A stretch of DNA of 64,000 bases from Anderseniella sp. (GTDB taxonomy: Bacteria > Pseudomonadota > Alphaproteobacteria > Rhizobiales > Aestuariivirgaceae), in the NCBI GenBank assembly GCA_030626025.1, contig DAOUPT010000008.1, positions 22,181 to 86,180 on the forward strand. The letters are read 5' to 3'. Positions 33,909-43,644 of the stretch are shown here, in pieces. Positions within the stretch are counted from its first letter, which is position 1, and the number at the start of each line of letters is the position of its first letter. The notes beneath the pieces were generated by a model. It ran no database searches. It saw only the letters and a list, made by a program, of their open reading frames with translations, and was not told the origin of the DNA. Both the position numbers and the translations under genes were made by a program.

Positions 33909-36083
33909 TTGCAAAAGAGATCATTCGTGTCATCGATAATCACTACACTAGGAAAAATTCTGTTTCGACTTTTCTATCGTGTCGAGGTTAAGGGCCTGGA
34001 AAATTATCAGGCCGCCGGCGAGCGGGTGGTGATCATTGCCAACCATATGTCAAAGTTAGACATGGCCCTTATTGGCTCTTATCTTCCTGAACGGGCGATG
34101 TTTTCAGTTAATGTCAATGAAGTAGATAAATGGTGGGTAAAAATAGCCCGCCACTTTTTTGATATCATTCCCTTTGATCCCACCAACGCCATGGCCGCCC
34201 GGACCCAAGTAGCCGAGGTGAAAAAAGGCCGCAAACTGGTGATGTTTCCAGAAGGCCGGATTTCGGTCACCGGTGCCCTGATGAAAATTTATGAGGCTCC
34301 CGGCACTATTGCCCATCTGGCCGACGCGCAGGTTTTGCCTTTATGCATTGACGGCACGCAGTTCTCAAAATTCTCCAATATGCGCGGCATTTTGCGCTGC
34401 AAACTGTTCCCTAAAATCACCCTGACATTTCTCCCGCCCATTAAATTTAAAGCGCCCGCCGAACTGAAAGGCAGCGCCCTGCGCACTCACATTGCCCACA
34501 AATTGCACGATACAATGACCAAAATGATGTTTGATACCTCAAACATTGATCGCACCCTGATCGATACCCTGCTGTCAGCCCGCAAGGTATTTGGCAGCAA
34601 GCGCAAAATTCTTGAAGATATCCAGCGCGACCCGATTTCATATAACAAGCTGATCATTGGCATTTTCGTTTTGGGTCGCAAGCTGGCCAACATGACTCCA
34701 GGCCAAAAAAACGTTGGCGTTTTGCTGCCAAATGCCAATGCCTGCCTCGTGACCTTTTTCGGCCTGCAGGTTTTCGGTCGCGTCCCCGCCATGCTGAATT
34801 TTTCCACCGGTGCGGTAAACATGGGTGCCGCCTGTGCCGCAGCTCAGATCAACACCATCATCACCTCACGCCGTTTCATTGAAGAAGGCGAGATGGAAGA
34901 TGACCTTGCCTTGCTGGCAAAACAGGCCAAAATTATTTTCCTCGAAGATGTCCGCGAAAAAATTTCCTTTGGAGAAAAAATGCGTGGCCTGTTGTCGGCC
35001 AAATTTGCCCGCACCGCACTGTCAATGATCGGCACTGACACCGACCCCAATAAACCAGCGACAATCTTGTTCACCTCAGGCTCCGAAGGGGTGCCAAAAG
35101 GCGTTGTGCTCTCCCACCGCAATCTGCAAGCCAACATGAAGCAAGTGGCAACCCGCATACCGGTAAACTCAACCGACGTCATGTTTAACGCCCTGCCAAT
35201 TTTCCACGCTCTTGGCCTGACGCTCGGCGCCCTGATGCCATTAATGAATGGCTTGCGCATATTCCTCTATCCGTCCCCCTTGCATTACAAAATCGTCCCT
35301 GAATTGTGCTACGCCACCGATGCCACCGTGCTGCTTGGCACCAACACATTCCTGGCCGGTTATGCCCGTAACGCCCACCCCTATGATTTTTACAATGTCT
35401 GGCTCTGCGTTGGTGGTGCGGAAAAAGTACGCCAGGATACTCGCGACATTTATATGGAGAAATTTGGCGTCCGCATTGTTGAAGGCTACGGGGCCACCGA
35501 ATGCGCCCCGGTTCTTGCTGCCAACACCCCGATGCACTTCAAATCAGGCACCGTCGGACGCATATTTGATGGCATCCAATACCGGATCGACCCGGTTGAA
35601 GGCATTGATGTCGGTGGCGAGCTGGTGGTCAAGGGACCAAACATCATGCTTGGTTACCTGCGCGCCGATAACCCCGGCGTGCTTGAGGCTCCCGAACAAG
35701 GCTGGTACGCCACCGGCGATATCGTTGATATTGATGAGGAAGGCTATGTCACCATCATCGGCCGGGCCAAACGCTTTTCCAAGATCGCTGGAGAGATGGT
35801 TTCCTTAACCTCGGCCGAAACCTACATTTCAGAAGCATTCCCTGATCGCGACCATGCCGTTGTCGCCGTACCCGACAAGAAAAAGGGCGAAAAACTCATT
35901 CTGTTCACCACCGATAAATCCATCAATCGAAAAACGCTGGTTAGCGGATTAAAGAAAACCGATTCCATCGACATGATGACCCCGAAAATCATCATCAACA
36001 TCGATGAGATTCCGGTTTTGCGCACCGGCAAAGTCGACTATGTTACCATCAACAAAATGGCCTGCGAGCAAATACAGGAATAA
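33909..36083 (+). CDS. aas: bifunctional acyltransferase / acyl-ACP synthetase (Aas-like)
   Basis: 724 residues in two modules. The N-terminal PlsC-type acyltransferase has IANHMSKLDMAL (HX4D) and FPEGRISVTG. From about residue 230 it is an AMP-binding ligase with LFTSGSEGVPKGVVLSH, YGATECAP, GWYATGDIVDIDEEGY and the C-terminal KIAGEMVS. Aas re-acylates 2-acyl-lysophosphatidylethanolamine using an acyl-ACP made by its second domain. The best start is TTG at 33909 after GAGG; no ATG fits the fold's beginning. It is six bases upstream of the CysNC-like gene, in the same frame with two stop codons between, and heads the lipid/sulfate/sugar operon. Confidence 0.88.
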   Translation: MQKRSFVSSIITTLGKILFRLFYRVEVKGLENYQAAGERVVIIANHMSKLDMALIGSYLPERAMFSVNVNEVDKWWVKIARHFFDIIPFDPTNAMAARTQVAEVKKGRKLVMFPEGRISVTGALMKIYEAPGTIAHLADAQVLPLCIDGTQFSKFSNMRGILRCKLFPKITLTFLPPIKFKAPAELKGSALRTHIAHKLHDTMTKMMFDTSNIDRTLIDTLLSARKVFGSKRKILEDIQRDPISYNKLIIGIFVLGRKLANMTPGQKNVGVLLPNANACLVTFFGLQVFGRVPAMLNFSTGAVNMGAACAAAQINTIITSRRFIEEGEMEDDLALLAKQAKIIFLEDVREKISFGEKMRGLLSAKFARTALSMIGTDTDPNKPATILFTSGSEGVPKGVVLSHRNLQANMKQVATRIPVNSTDVMFNALPIFHALGLTLGALMPLMNGLRIFLYPSPLHYKIVPELCYATDATVLLGTNTFLAGYARNAHPYDFYNVWLCVGGAEKVRQDTRDIYMEKFGVRIVEGYGATECAPVLAANTPMHFKSGTVGRIFDGIQYRIDPVEGIDVGGELVVKGPNIMLGYLRADNPGVLEAPEQGWYATGDIVDIDEEGYVTIIGRAKRFSKIAGEMVSLTSAETYISEAFPDRDHAVVAVPDKKKGEKLILFTTDKSINRKTLVSGLKKTDSIDMMTPKIIINIDEIPVLRTGKVDYVTINKMACEQIQE

Positions 36084-36089
36084 TTTTAA

Positions 36090-37274
36090 ATGATCAGTGT
36101 TAACACCAAACCCTTTCGCCTGCGCGTTGACAGCATCGGAAAAGGCGTCACTGGTATCATCTCCTCAGGTCGTATCGCAGTTACCGATTCTGTAAAAATT
36201 TTACCAGCAGCCCAAAACACAAAAATATCTGCACTTGTTTGCAATGGACAAAATGTCGATGCTGCTGAAATTGGACAAACAGTGGAGCTGTTTCTAGACT
36301 CATCAGCCGGGATTGAAGTTGGCGCGGTAATTTGCGCCAGAGACAATCCGGTAGAAGCTGCTGACCAGTTTGAAGTACACATCAATTGGCAGGCCAAAGA
36401 ACCCTTATTGGCTGGTCGACCTTACATTTTCCAGTTTGGGAACTTGCAAGCGTCTGGCTCGGTCACCAACATCAAATACAAACTGCAAGGCAACAAACAA
36501 ACTCACCTTGCCGCCACCACGCTGGAAGCAGGCGAGCACTGTGTTGCCACCATTTCCATTCAGCAACAGGTTGCATTTACCCCTTATCAAGAAGACAATC
36601 CCCTCGGCTCATTCAATATCACAGAGCACGATAACGGCAATTTATTAGGCGTCGGGAAAATTGAATTCGCCCTGCGCCGGGCCAGCAATATCCACCGCCA
36701 GGCCCTTGATCTTGACCGCCATGCTCATGCATTCCAGAAAAAACAGAAACCGTGCGTCCTGTGGCTGACCGGACTTTCCGGTTCGGGAAAATCAACCATT
36801 GCCAATGTCCTTGAAACGCAATTGCACGATCAGGGCCGCCACACTTTTCTGCTTGATGGCGACAACGTCCGTCATGGTCTGAACCGCGATTTGGGCTTTA
36901 CCGATGCTGACCGGGTTGAAAACATCAGGCGCATTTCAGAAGTTGCCAAATTGATGGCTGATGCAGGGTTGATCGTTATTACCTCTTTTATCTCGCCCTT
37001 TAATTCAGAACGCCAGATGGCCCGCGAACTTATGCCCGATGGTGAGTTTTTTGAAATCTTCATTGATGCCCCTTTGGAAGTATGCGAAAAGCGCGATGAA
37101 AAAGGGCTCTATGCAAAAGCCCGGGCCGGTCAAATTAAACATTTCACCGGTATCGACTCTGCATATGAACCGCCGGAAAAACCAGAAATTTCCATCGATA
37201 CAACCAGATTATCGCCGGATGCGGCAGCTATTGAAATTGTTGAATTTTTGAAAGAGAAAGACCGCCTGACATGA
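36090..37274 (+). CDS. APS kinase (CysC) fused to a GTPase-less CysN remnant
   Basis: A 394-residue chain. Residues about 1-200 correspond to the EF-Tu-like beta-barrel domains II and III of CysN/NodQ ([19 protein letters not shown] start, [14 protein letters not shown] linker at the end). Residues about 200-394 are an intact APS kinase: P-loop GLSGSGKST (about 228-236), [16 protein letters not shown] (255-270), FISPF (300-304) and [15 protein letters not shown]. Typical fused CysN-CysC proteins are about 630-640 residues and begin with a GTPase domain; that domain is missing here and no fragment of it lies upstream. It should therefore make PAPS from APS but cannot itself be the GTP-driven ATP sulfurylase subunit. 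It overlaps the epimerase start by four bases. Confidence 0.88.
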   Translation: MISVNTKPFRLRVDSIGKGVTGIISSGRIAVTDSVKILPAAQNTKISALVCNGQNVDAAEIGQTVELFLDSSAGIEVGAVICARDNPVEAADQFEVHINWQAKEPLLAGRPYIFQFGNLQASGSVTNIKYKLQGNKQTHLAATTLEAGEHCVATISIQQQVAFTPYQEDNPLGSFNITEHDNGNLLGVGKIEFALRRASNIHRQALDLDRHAHAFQKKQKPCVLWLTGLSGSGKSTIANVLETQLHDQGRHTFLLDGDNVRHGLNRDLGFTDADRVENIRRISEVAKLMADAGLIVITSFISPFNSERQMARELMPDGEFFEIFIDAPLEVCEKRDEKGLYAKARAGQIKHFTGIDSAYEPPEKPEISIDTTRLSPDAAAIEIVEFLKEKDRLT

Positions 37275-38257
37275 AAGAAAGCCACCAATATTTGATCACC
37301 GGCGCCGCTGGCTTTATCGGTTTCTTTCTAATCCAGCGTCTGATCGCCGATGGTCATACAGTTGTCGGTGTGGATAATATGAATTCTTATTACGACACCG
37401 ATCTCAAAAATGCCCGGCTGGCTGTGTTGCAAAAGCTGGATGGCTTTACCTTCATCAAGGCTGACCTGTCAGACCGCCAGGCGGTCGAAACCATTTTTGC
37501 CGACAACGCTTTTTCCCGCGTCGTTCATCTGGCCGCACAGGCCGGTGTCAGGTTTTCGCTGACCGACCCGCACGAATACATCCCGGCCAATCTGTCAGGA
37601 TTTTTCAACGTGCTGCACGCCTGCAAAGAGGCCAACCTCAAGCACTTTGTCTATGCCTCATCCAGTTCAGTTTATGGCGCAAACTCCAAAGTACCTTTTG
37701 AAGAAACCGACGCCACCGACCACCCGGTCAACCTGTATGCTGCAACCAAACGTTCAAACGAACTGATGGCCTATTCATACGCCCATATTTATGGTCTGCC
37801 CTGCACTGGTTTGCGCTTTTTCACCGTCTATGGCCCATGGGGCCGCCCTGACATGGCTTATTTCCATTTTACCAAGGCAATACTGGCCGGCCAAACCATC
37901 CGGGTTTTCAACCACGGCAACATGAAGCGCGACTTTACCTATATCGATGACATCATTGAGAGCATCATTCGCATTGTCGAAATTGTTCCCTCCCGCGACA
38001 GCACCGGCGCACCGTGGAAAGTTTTCAACATCGGCCGCAATAAACCTGAAAACCTGATGAAGATCATCTCGGTTCTCGAAGACGCCATCGGCATAAAGGC
38101 CAAAATGGAAATGCTGCCAATGCAACCGGGCGAGATGCTCGACACCTATGCCGACAGCACACCGCTGATCACTGAAACCGGCTTTGAACCCTCAATAAAT
38201 ATTGAAGAAGGTATCGCTAAATTCGTCAAATGGTATAAAGATTTTTACCCGACCTGA
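37271..38257 (+). CDS. NAD-dependent sugar-nucleotide epimerase (UDP-glucuronate 4-epimerase type)
   Basis: A 328-residue extended short-chain dehydrogenase with [16 protein letters not shown], the catalytic [13 protein letters not shown] (YxxxK), ASSSSVYG, and [14 protein letters not shown]. The GPWGRPDMA motif is typical of UDP-glucuronate 4-epimerases (WbpP/LpsL/CapI type). It would supply UDP-galacturonate or a similar sugar for cell-surface polysaccharides. The gene starts inside the end of the APS-kinase gene (ATGA), so both are translated together. Its 3' end overlaps the convergent kinase gene by 13 bases. Confidence 0.92.
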   Translation: MKESHQYLITGAAGFIGFFLIQRLIADGHTVVGVDNMNSYYDTDLKNARLAVLQKLDGFTFIKADLSDRQAVETIFADNAFSRVVHLAAQAGVRFSLTDPHEYIPANLSGFFNVLHACKEANLKHFVYASSSSVYGANSKVPFEETDATDHPVNLYAATKRSNELMAYSYAHIYGLPCTGLRFFTVYGPWGRPDMAYFHFTKAILAGQTIRVFNHGNMKRDFTYIDDIIESIIRIVEIVPSRDSTGAPWKVFNIGRNKPENLMKIISVLEDAIGIKAKMEMLPMQPGEMLDTYADSTPLITETGFEPSINIEEGIAKFVKWYKDFYPT

Positions 38258-41028
38258 AGCTGCCTGATCTCAACCAGAGCCTCATTCATCGTTGCCGAAA
38301 TTTCAGCAATCGCTGCGCCCACATCAATTTCCTGCCCGGTGCGAACCGCCAGTTCCAGCACATGACAGGCAGCTGCTGCTTTGGCCGCCCCGATATTGGC
38401 GCACATGGATTTTAGCGCATGGGCTGCATCGGCAAGGGCTTGCTTATCTTCATCGGTTGAAGTTTTTTTGATATCTTCAAACGAGGCCGGGGCATGATCT
38501 GTGAACAATTGCAACACCCGCTTGATCAAGCTGTCTGAACCACCACCAGACTCCGCCAAATCCGCCAGCACGTCATCATCAAGAACCGGCAGTTCATCCT
38601 CCTGTGCTGCCGATACCACCTCAACGACCTGAACAGGAACAGCAACCGGTTCAACAACTTGCGAAAGGTCAGGCCCTTCAGTCGGTGCACTTTCGGGCAA
38701 CAGCAATCCCATCCGCTCGGCAATGGTTTTAATCGTGAACGGCTTGGTGATAAAATCATCCATCCCGGCATTACGCCATTTTTGCGCATTATCACCGGCG
38801 ATGTGCGCTGTCAGGGCAATAACCGGAGTTCTCTTTTTGGCCAACGCCTTTTCCATCTCGCGAATTTTTACCGTGGCCTGATAACCATCCATCACCGGCA
38901 TCGAACAATCCATAAAGATCAGATCAAACTCATTGCGTTGCCAGACTTCAACCGCCTCAATACCATCCTTGGCCACCTGCGCCTTGACACCCAATTGCCT
39001 CAACACTTCAATGATCACCTCGCGGTTGACCGCATTATCATCAGCAATCAGTATCCGCGCTGAAGCAAACTGCGGCAGCGCTGCGCGTTTTTGAGTTGCC
39101 TGGGTAACCGCATTAATGCCTCGTGGCACCCCCCGGGCCAGACGTGCAATCATGTCAAACATCTCAACGCGCCCGACCGGCCGCATAATCAGATCATCCG
39201 CCTCACCCCGCCGCACAAGATCTTCGGCGCCAACATCTCCCAATTGTGAAACAGCAATAACAAATGGCCTGTCTTTAGGCGGCAAGCTGCCATGCAATTT
39301 TTCAAGCGCTTGCGAGCATGAGAAAACCGCATCAATCCGGCTGAAATCGGCCTCTGAAATTTTCGCCGGATGCACCTGGGAAACTTCTACATTATTAGCA
39401 TGCAAATAACTCATCAACGATTGCTTGGAGGCCAGACCATCCAGCGCCACAATCGCTCTGCTCATCTTGCTGCCAGCGCAATCAATCATCGCCGGTGCAG
39501 TTTCAACCACCTCTACCGGGATATTGAAGTAAAACCGCGACCCCTTGTACAAAACACTTTCCACATCCACATGACCATCCATCGCCGCAACAAGTTTTTT
39601 ACAAATCGACAAGCCCAGCCCGGTACCGCCAAACTGTCTGGTGGTTGTCTGATCCGCCTGGGTAAATTCCTGAAACACCGTCGATATTTTATCGGCCGCT
39701 ATACCAATGCCGGTATCTATAACCGAAAATTCCAGATTACTTTGGCCGGTAGACACATTCTTGATGGTCTTGACTGAAATGGCCACATAACCGGTTTCAG
39801 TAAACTTCAGCGCATTGTTGACCAGATTGGACAACACCTGATTGAGCCGCACCGGATCACCAACAATCTTCGTCGGCACATCCTTGTCAACAAAAGAGGC
39901 AATATCAATACCCTTGCCCGCCGCCCGCTGCCAGAAAAGGCTCACAACATCATCAATAATGCCCGCCGGTGAAACCGGCACCTGCTCCAGTTCCAGTTTT
40001 CCCGCCTCGATTTTGGAAAGATCAAGAATATCATTGATAATGGTCAGCAGACTTTGTCCCGAGCGCACGATAACCTCGGCATAGCGTTGCTGTCGGGGTA
40101 ACAGATTTCCAGCCGCAAGCAGTTCAGCCATCACCATAACACCGTTCATCGGTGTACGAATTTCATGGCTCATGGTGGCCAAAAAGTCCGACTTCGCCAT
40201 ATTGGCTTCTTCCGCGACATTTTTGGCAACCACCAGTTCTCTGGTGCGTTCCTCAACCGTTTGTTCCAGATTCTCCCGGTGCACGGCCAGGCTTTCATCA
40301 CGTTGGCTGATCTGCGACAGCATTTCATTAAACGAATCAACTAGCTGACCGGTTTCATCGTCGCTTTCCCGTTTAACACGGGTGCTGAAATCATGAGTTT
40401 TTTGCACATTAGACATCGCCCAGGCAAGGTGTCTGATCGGTTTGGTGATTTTCCTTATCATCTTGGAGGCAATACTCATCCCGAGTACGCAGGCAATAAC
40501 AACCGTAAGCAGGGCGATTAAAAACCCTTCCAGAAGACTTTTTCGCAGGTCCGAAACATCGGCCAGCAACAACAATGTTCCAACCTTTGCACCACTATTT
40601 ATCACCGGCACACTGACCGGTAAAGTTGTAGAACGCAGTAGCGAAAAGACTGACTTTTTTTGCGAGAACCTGTCAGCAGCAGAATTGGCCTGCGGTTTTT
40701 CCTCATTTGTCAAAATAATTGCCGAACCCAGCACAGCCAGCGTCGAATTATCATTACGGGTAACGACTGCAAAGGGAATTGACGGCATTTTACCGATTGC
40801 CCTGAGCGCTATCAGCGTTTGGGTACGATCATTATTTTCCACGTGCTTTGAAATAACTGATGAAAACACATTCGCCACAGCAGTAAGTTGCTGGTGCCGA
40901 ATCTCCAGAGCATCAGTTGTTTGCCGCCAAAGAAAAAAACCCGTGGCGCTGATAACCGAGGCAATGACAGCACTTAGCACTACAAAGGTGATTTTACGAC
41001 CGATAGATTGTTTTTTCGCTACACGCAT
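38245..41028 (-). CDS. BarA-like hybrid histidine kinase (TM-HAMP-HisKA-HATPase-REC-HPt)
   Basis: About 927 residues from the ATG at 41028; an in-frame TTG at 41055 adds nine. There are two transmembrane helices (ITFVVLSAVIASVISATGFF and LIALLTVVIACVLGMSIA) around a periplasmic sensor of about 130 residues, then HAMP, a coiled coil, HisKA (MSHEIRTPMNGVM), HATPase (NLVNNALKFT, DTGIGI, GTGLGLSI), a weak receiver-like stretch, a full receiver (DDN, FMDCSMPVMDG, ITKPF) and a C-terminal HPt with AAHALKSMCANIGA. This is the layout of phosphorelay kinases such as BarA/LuxQ. It is divergent from the receiver/ATPase gene at 41200. Confidence 0.92.
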   Translation of the reverse strand: MRVAKKQSIGRKITFVVLSAVIASVISATGFFLWRQTTDALEIRHQQLTAVANVFSSVISKHVENNDRTQTLIALRAIGKMPSIPFAVVTRNDNSTLAVLGSAIILTNEEKPQANSAADRFSQKKSVFSLLRSTTLPVSVPVINSGAKVGTLLLLADVSDLRKSLLEGFLIALLTVVIACVLGMSIASKMIRKITKPIRHLAWAMSNVQKTHDFSTRVKRESDDETGQLVDSFNEMLSQISQRDESLAVHRENLEQTVEERTRELVVAKNVAEEANMAKSDFLATMSHEIRTPMNGVMVMAELLAAGNLLPRQQRYAEVIVRSGQSLLTIINDILDLSKIEAGKLELEQVPVSPAGIIDDVVSLFWQRAAGKGIDIASFVDKDVPTKIVGDPVRLNQVLSNLVNNALKFTETGYVAISVKTIKNVSTGQSNLEFSVIDTGIGIAADKISTVFQEFTQADQTTTRQFGGTGLGLSICKKLVAAMDGHVDVESVLYKGSRFYFNIPVEVVETAPAMIDCAGSKMSRAIVALDGLASKQSLMSYLHANNVEVSQVHPAKISEADFSRIDAVFSCSQALEKLHGSLPPKDRPFVIAVSQLGDVGAEDLVRRGEADDLIMRPVGRVEMFDMIARLARGVPRGINAVTQATQKRAALPQFASARILIADDNAVNREVIIEVLRQLGVKAQVAKDGIEAVEVWQRNEFDLIFMDCSMPVMDGYQATVKIREMEKALAKKRTPVIALTAHIAGDNAQKWRNAGMDDFITKPFTIKTIAERMGLLLPESAPTEGPDLSQVVEPVAVPVQVVEVVSAAQEDELPVLDDDVLADLAESGGGSDSLIKRVLQLFTDHAPASFEDIKKTSTDEDKQALADAAHALKSMCANIGAAKAAAACHVLELAVRTGQEIDVGAAIAEISATMNEALVEIRQLQVG

Positions 41029-41199
41029 AGGTTTTGGATAATCGATTGCGGACAAATTGGTTCAGAATAAAATTAACTTTATCCATCATTGGTTAATGTA
41101 GCCCTTCCAAAAAATTCACTGCAAAACGCCAAAGCAAAAATATCAGCTTAACCTTTCAAGCTTATACTACCAGGTAATTTAGCTTTAAAATCAGAAACC

Positions 41200-42285
41200 A
41201 TGTCGCAAAGCCCTCTAAAGAAAATCCCAAACTCCCGTCGGCGCATCCTGGCTGCTGACGACGACCCGATCATGCGCGAAATGATGATGGCCCGTCTTGG
41301 TGATGAAATCGACGTCACTTGTGCAGAAAATGGAGAGATCGCATGGGAAAAGCTGCTTGCGGAAAAGTTTGACCTGGCCATCATTGATCTGGGCATGCCA
41401 AAGCTTGATGGTTTTGGCCTGATCCGTTATTTACGCCAAACACCCAAAACCGTGGACCTGCCGATCATTGTTGCAACCAGTCGCGGTGATCCCGAAGCCA
41501 TTGAAAAAGCATTTGCATCCGGTGCCTCGGGTTTTGTTACCAAGCCGATAAATTGGTCCCTGTTTAAATACCATGTCCAGTTTGTGCTCAAAAACGGCTT
41601 GGTCGAGCGACAATTGCGGGCCAGCAAATCTGCTAGAGATATGGCAATTCGCACCAAAAACACGTTGCTGAACTTGATGTCCACAGCATTAGAGCGTCAA
41701 GCCTCAGCAACCGGCCAGACAACGTCTGATGGCGCGTTGTCTGATGTTATAGAATTATCCCGGCTGTTGTCCGTAAACCCGACCAAAAATTTCAAACAGC
41801 ACGATGTAAATGAAATTATCGCTCAAGCCGTTCGCTCCTGTCAGAAACAGGCAACAGAAAAATCTATCAACCTGATCGGTCGCCAGTCACTGGCAAGTAT
41901 TTCCATAAATGTCGATCAATCGATATGGTTCGATGCTCTAAAGAGACTTGTGATTAACGGAATCAAATCATCACCAGTCGGCGGCACTGTGGAAATTATG
42001 CTGGGCAGTCAACGTGACGGTTCTCTGGTCATTTCGGTTCGCGATAACGGCCTGGTCAAAACCCAGGCAAATATCGATGCTCAATTGAACGTTCTAATGA
42101 ACGTGACATTCGCAGACAGTACCGCTGACACCATACCCCGCCTCGATTTGCCCATTGTCAAGCAAAGTGCTGAAATCCACGGCGGTCGGGCTCTGTTTCA
42201 AAACCATCCCGGCGAGGGCAATATCGCAGCTCTCTGGTTGCCGGAAAACCGGGTGCAGATCGAAGAACTTGAGCAGTCGGCATAA
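41200..42285 (+). CDS. receiver protein with degenerate histidine-kinase-type ATPase domain
   Basis: 361 residues. The receiver (about 14-135) is intact: DDD 20-22, D63 in IIDLGMP, K115 in VTKPINW. It is followed by a helical part (about 140-215) with no H box. The C-terminal portion resembles HATPase_c but is eroded: an IN-box (LKRLVINGIKSS), VRDNGLVKT where DxGxGI is expected, and no GLGL motif (the region reads RLDLPIVKQSAEIHGG). It may be a regulator that has turned a kinase module into a binding or dimerisation domain. It is divergent from the BarA-like kinase, 171 bases away. Confidence 0.78.
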   Translation: MSQSPLKKIPNSRRRILAADDDPIMREMMMARLGDEIDVTCAENGEIAWEKLLAEKFDLAIIDLGMPKLDGFGLIRYLRQTPKTVDLPIIVATSRGDPEAIEKAFASGASGFVTKPINWSLFKYHVQFVLKNGLVERQLRASKSARDMAIRTKNTLLNLMSTALERQASATGQTTSDGALSDVIELSRLLSVNPTKNFKQHDVNEIIAQAVRSCQKQATEKSINLIGRQSLASISINVDQSIWFDALKRLVINGIKSSPVGGTVEIMLGSQRDGSLVISVRDNGLVKTQANIDAQLNVLMNVTFADSTADTIPRLDLPIVKQSAEIHGGRALFQNHPGEGNIAALWLPENRVQIEELEQSA

Positions 42286-42288
42286 CGC

Positions 42289-42744
42289 CTAACCCGCCTG
42301 CCCCATATATTTTTTAAACATCCAGCCCTTTTGCCCGTCATCCAGGCTTTGTACCAGCGCCCAGCCATTTTCGTCGCGGATGTGCGAAAACCGGGCCCCT
42401 TTCGCGTAATTGCCAAGCATCTCCGAACGCGACGTCGGCTCAGACCGCATCCGCAAGCCTGTCGAGGTAACAACCAGATCAGCAACACCCGGGTTTGTCG
42501 GCACTGTCTGCCCACCCGGCGTGATCACAATATTTACAGGCTCATCATTAAGAGCGGTTGCCTTGGAGCGCGGAATGGCAAAAACAACCTTCCCGGATTG
42601 CTCATTTACCGTTTTCTGCCCCAGAGATACAGCGTTTGTGACCTTCGCTTCTGGCGGCAAGGGCGCATTGGCAAACATCCAGCCGAACAACACGGCAGAC
42701 CCCACCAAACACAGGGCAAAACTTATAAGAGTACTTTTTGACAT
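42289..42744 (-). CDS. membrane-anchored SH3-domain protein
   Basis: A 151-residue protein with an N-terminal signal anchor (TLISFALCLVGSAVLFGWMF) and, in the C-terminal third, a bacterial SH3 domain: LVVTSTGLRMRSEPTSRSE, followed by GNYAKGARFSH and ALVQSLDDGQKGWMFKKYMG. It probably sits in the periplasm near the cell wall. Its 3' end is three bases from the stop of the convergent receiver/ATPase gene. No specific partner is indicated. Confidence 0.82.
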   Translation of the reverse strand: MSKSTLISFALCLVGSAVLFGWMFANAPLPPEAKVTNAVSLGQKTVNEQSGKVVFAIPRSKATALNDEPVNIVITPGGQTVPTNPGVADLVVTSTGLRMRSEPTSRSEMLGNYAKGARFSHIRDENGWALVQSLDDGQKGWMFKKYMGQAG

Positions 42745-42799
42745 GGTAAAAAAAATCTATCAAATTTTACATGCAATTACAACTACAAGATGTATAAAG

Positions 42800-43429
42800 T
42801 CAAGCAACATTCTTAACAAGAACAACACCACAGCCACCACACAAAACGATGGAAACTATACCGGCCACCTTATTAGACATGGTGAGAGTCGAGCCAAAAT
42901 CAACATCTACACTTTCCAGTTCCCATTTTACACCTCTAATCGATAATCGCTCTAGCGGTGACATTCCAACAACGCTAAGCGTTGTTCCTGTTGGCAAATC
43001 GATCAAAAACGAACCGACCTGCAACGGCCATGCTTCTTCTGTCCCGCTGGATGCAAAACATCTGACATCCTGACGGGCCAGTTTTATCAATTGCGATACA
43101 TGCGAAATGGTCTGATCTGATTGACCGCCAATACCTGCAACCAGCACGATTTCTTCTGCACCATTTTCAAGGGCATAACGTATGGCCAATTCACCATCGG
43201 TCATATTTTTTTCAGTCGGATGAACCTGACGCGGCACATCAGGCCATTTTTGCCGCAACGCTTCATCACTGGAATCAAAGTCCCCGATCCAGCACACCGG
43301 CTCAACCCCAAGCGCCTCAGCATGGCGCATCCCGCCATCTGCTGCAACAACATGGCCACCAGCAACCTGCTTTTTCAAACGGTCTGTGACCGTCAACTCA
43401 CCATTTAACAAAATTACAAAACTTTTCAT
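42800..43429 (-). CDS. thiN: thiamine diphosphokinase
   Basis: About 209 residues from the ATG at 43429 (an upstream frame start would add 21 unlikely residues). The sequence VAADGGMRHAEALG with GDFDSSDEAL and EKNMTDGELAI gives the catalytic and ATP-binding layout of thiamine pyrophosphokinases, and GGQSDQTISH is the typical fold-internal motif. It makes the cofactor TPP from thiamine in one step. It is divergent from the TPP riboswitch and the thiBPQ import operon, only 60 bases away, so the two share a control region. Confidence 0.9.
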   Translation of the reverse strand: MKSFVILLNGELTVTDRLKKQVAGGHVVAADGGMRHAEALGVEPVCWIGDFDSSDEALRQKWPDVPRQVHPTEKNMTDGELAIRYALENGAEEIVLVAGIGGQSDQTISHVSQLIKLARQDVRCFASSGTEEAWPLQVGSFLIDLPTGTTLSVVGMSPLERLSIRGVKWELESVDVDFGSTLTMSNKVAGIVSIVLCGGCGVVLVKNVA

Positions 43430-43488
43430 GCCCCGTTGGTGACATTTTTGCTTGCCATTGTCCACAGCCGACCTCATATTGCACTTGC

Positions 43489-43576
43489 TCACCGGGGTGC
43501 TGGCAGGTCGCTGGCTGAGAGGCTTACACCCAACCCGATGAACCTGATCCGGCTAGAACCGGCGGAGGGAGTGGCG
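43489..43576 (+). promoter_or_regulatory. TPP (THI-box) riboswitch
   Basis: ACCGGGGTGC, GGCTGAGAGGCTTACACCC, GATGAACCTGATCCGG and AACCGGCGGAGGGAG appear in this order, which is the TPP aptamer consensus (GGGGTGC, CTGAGA, ACCC, GAACCTGATC, GGAGGGA). It lies 70 bases before thiB. Binding of TPP probably lowers expression of the thiamine importer, either by termination or by masking the AGGAG site in front of thiB. Confidence 0.95.
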
Positions 43577-43644
43577 CGTCTTTTACAAAAAAGTCCATCA
43601 TTCATCCGATCAAACCTGAGACTAAATTTTTAGGAGTTGACGCG

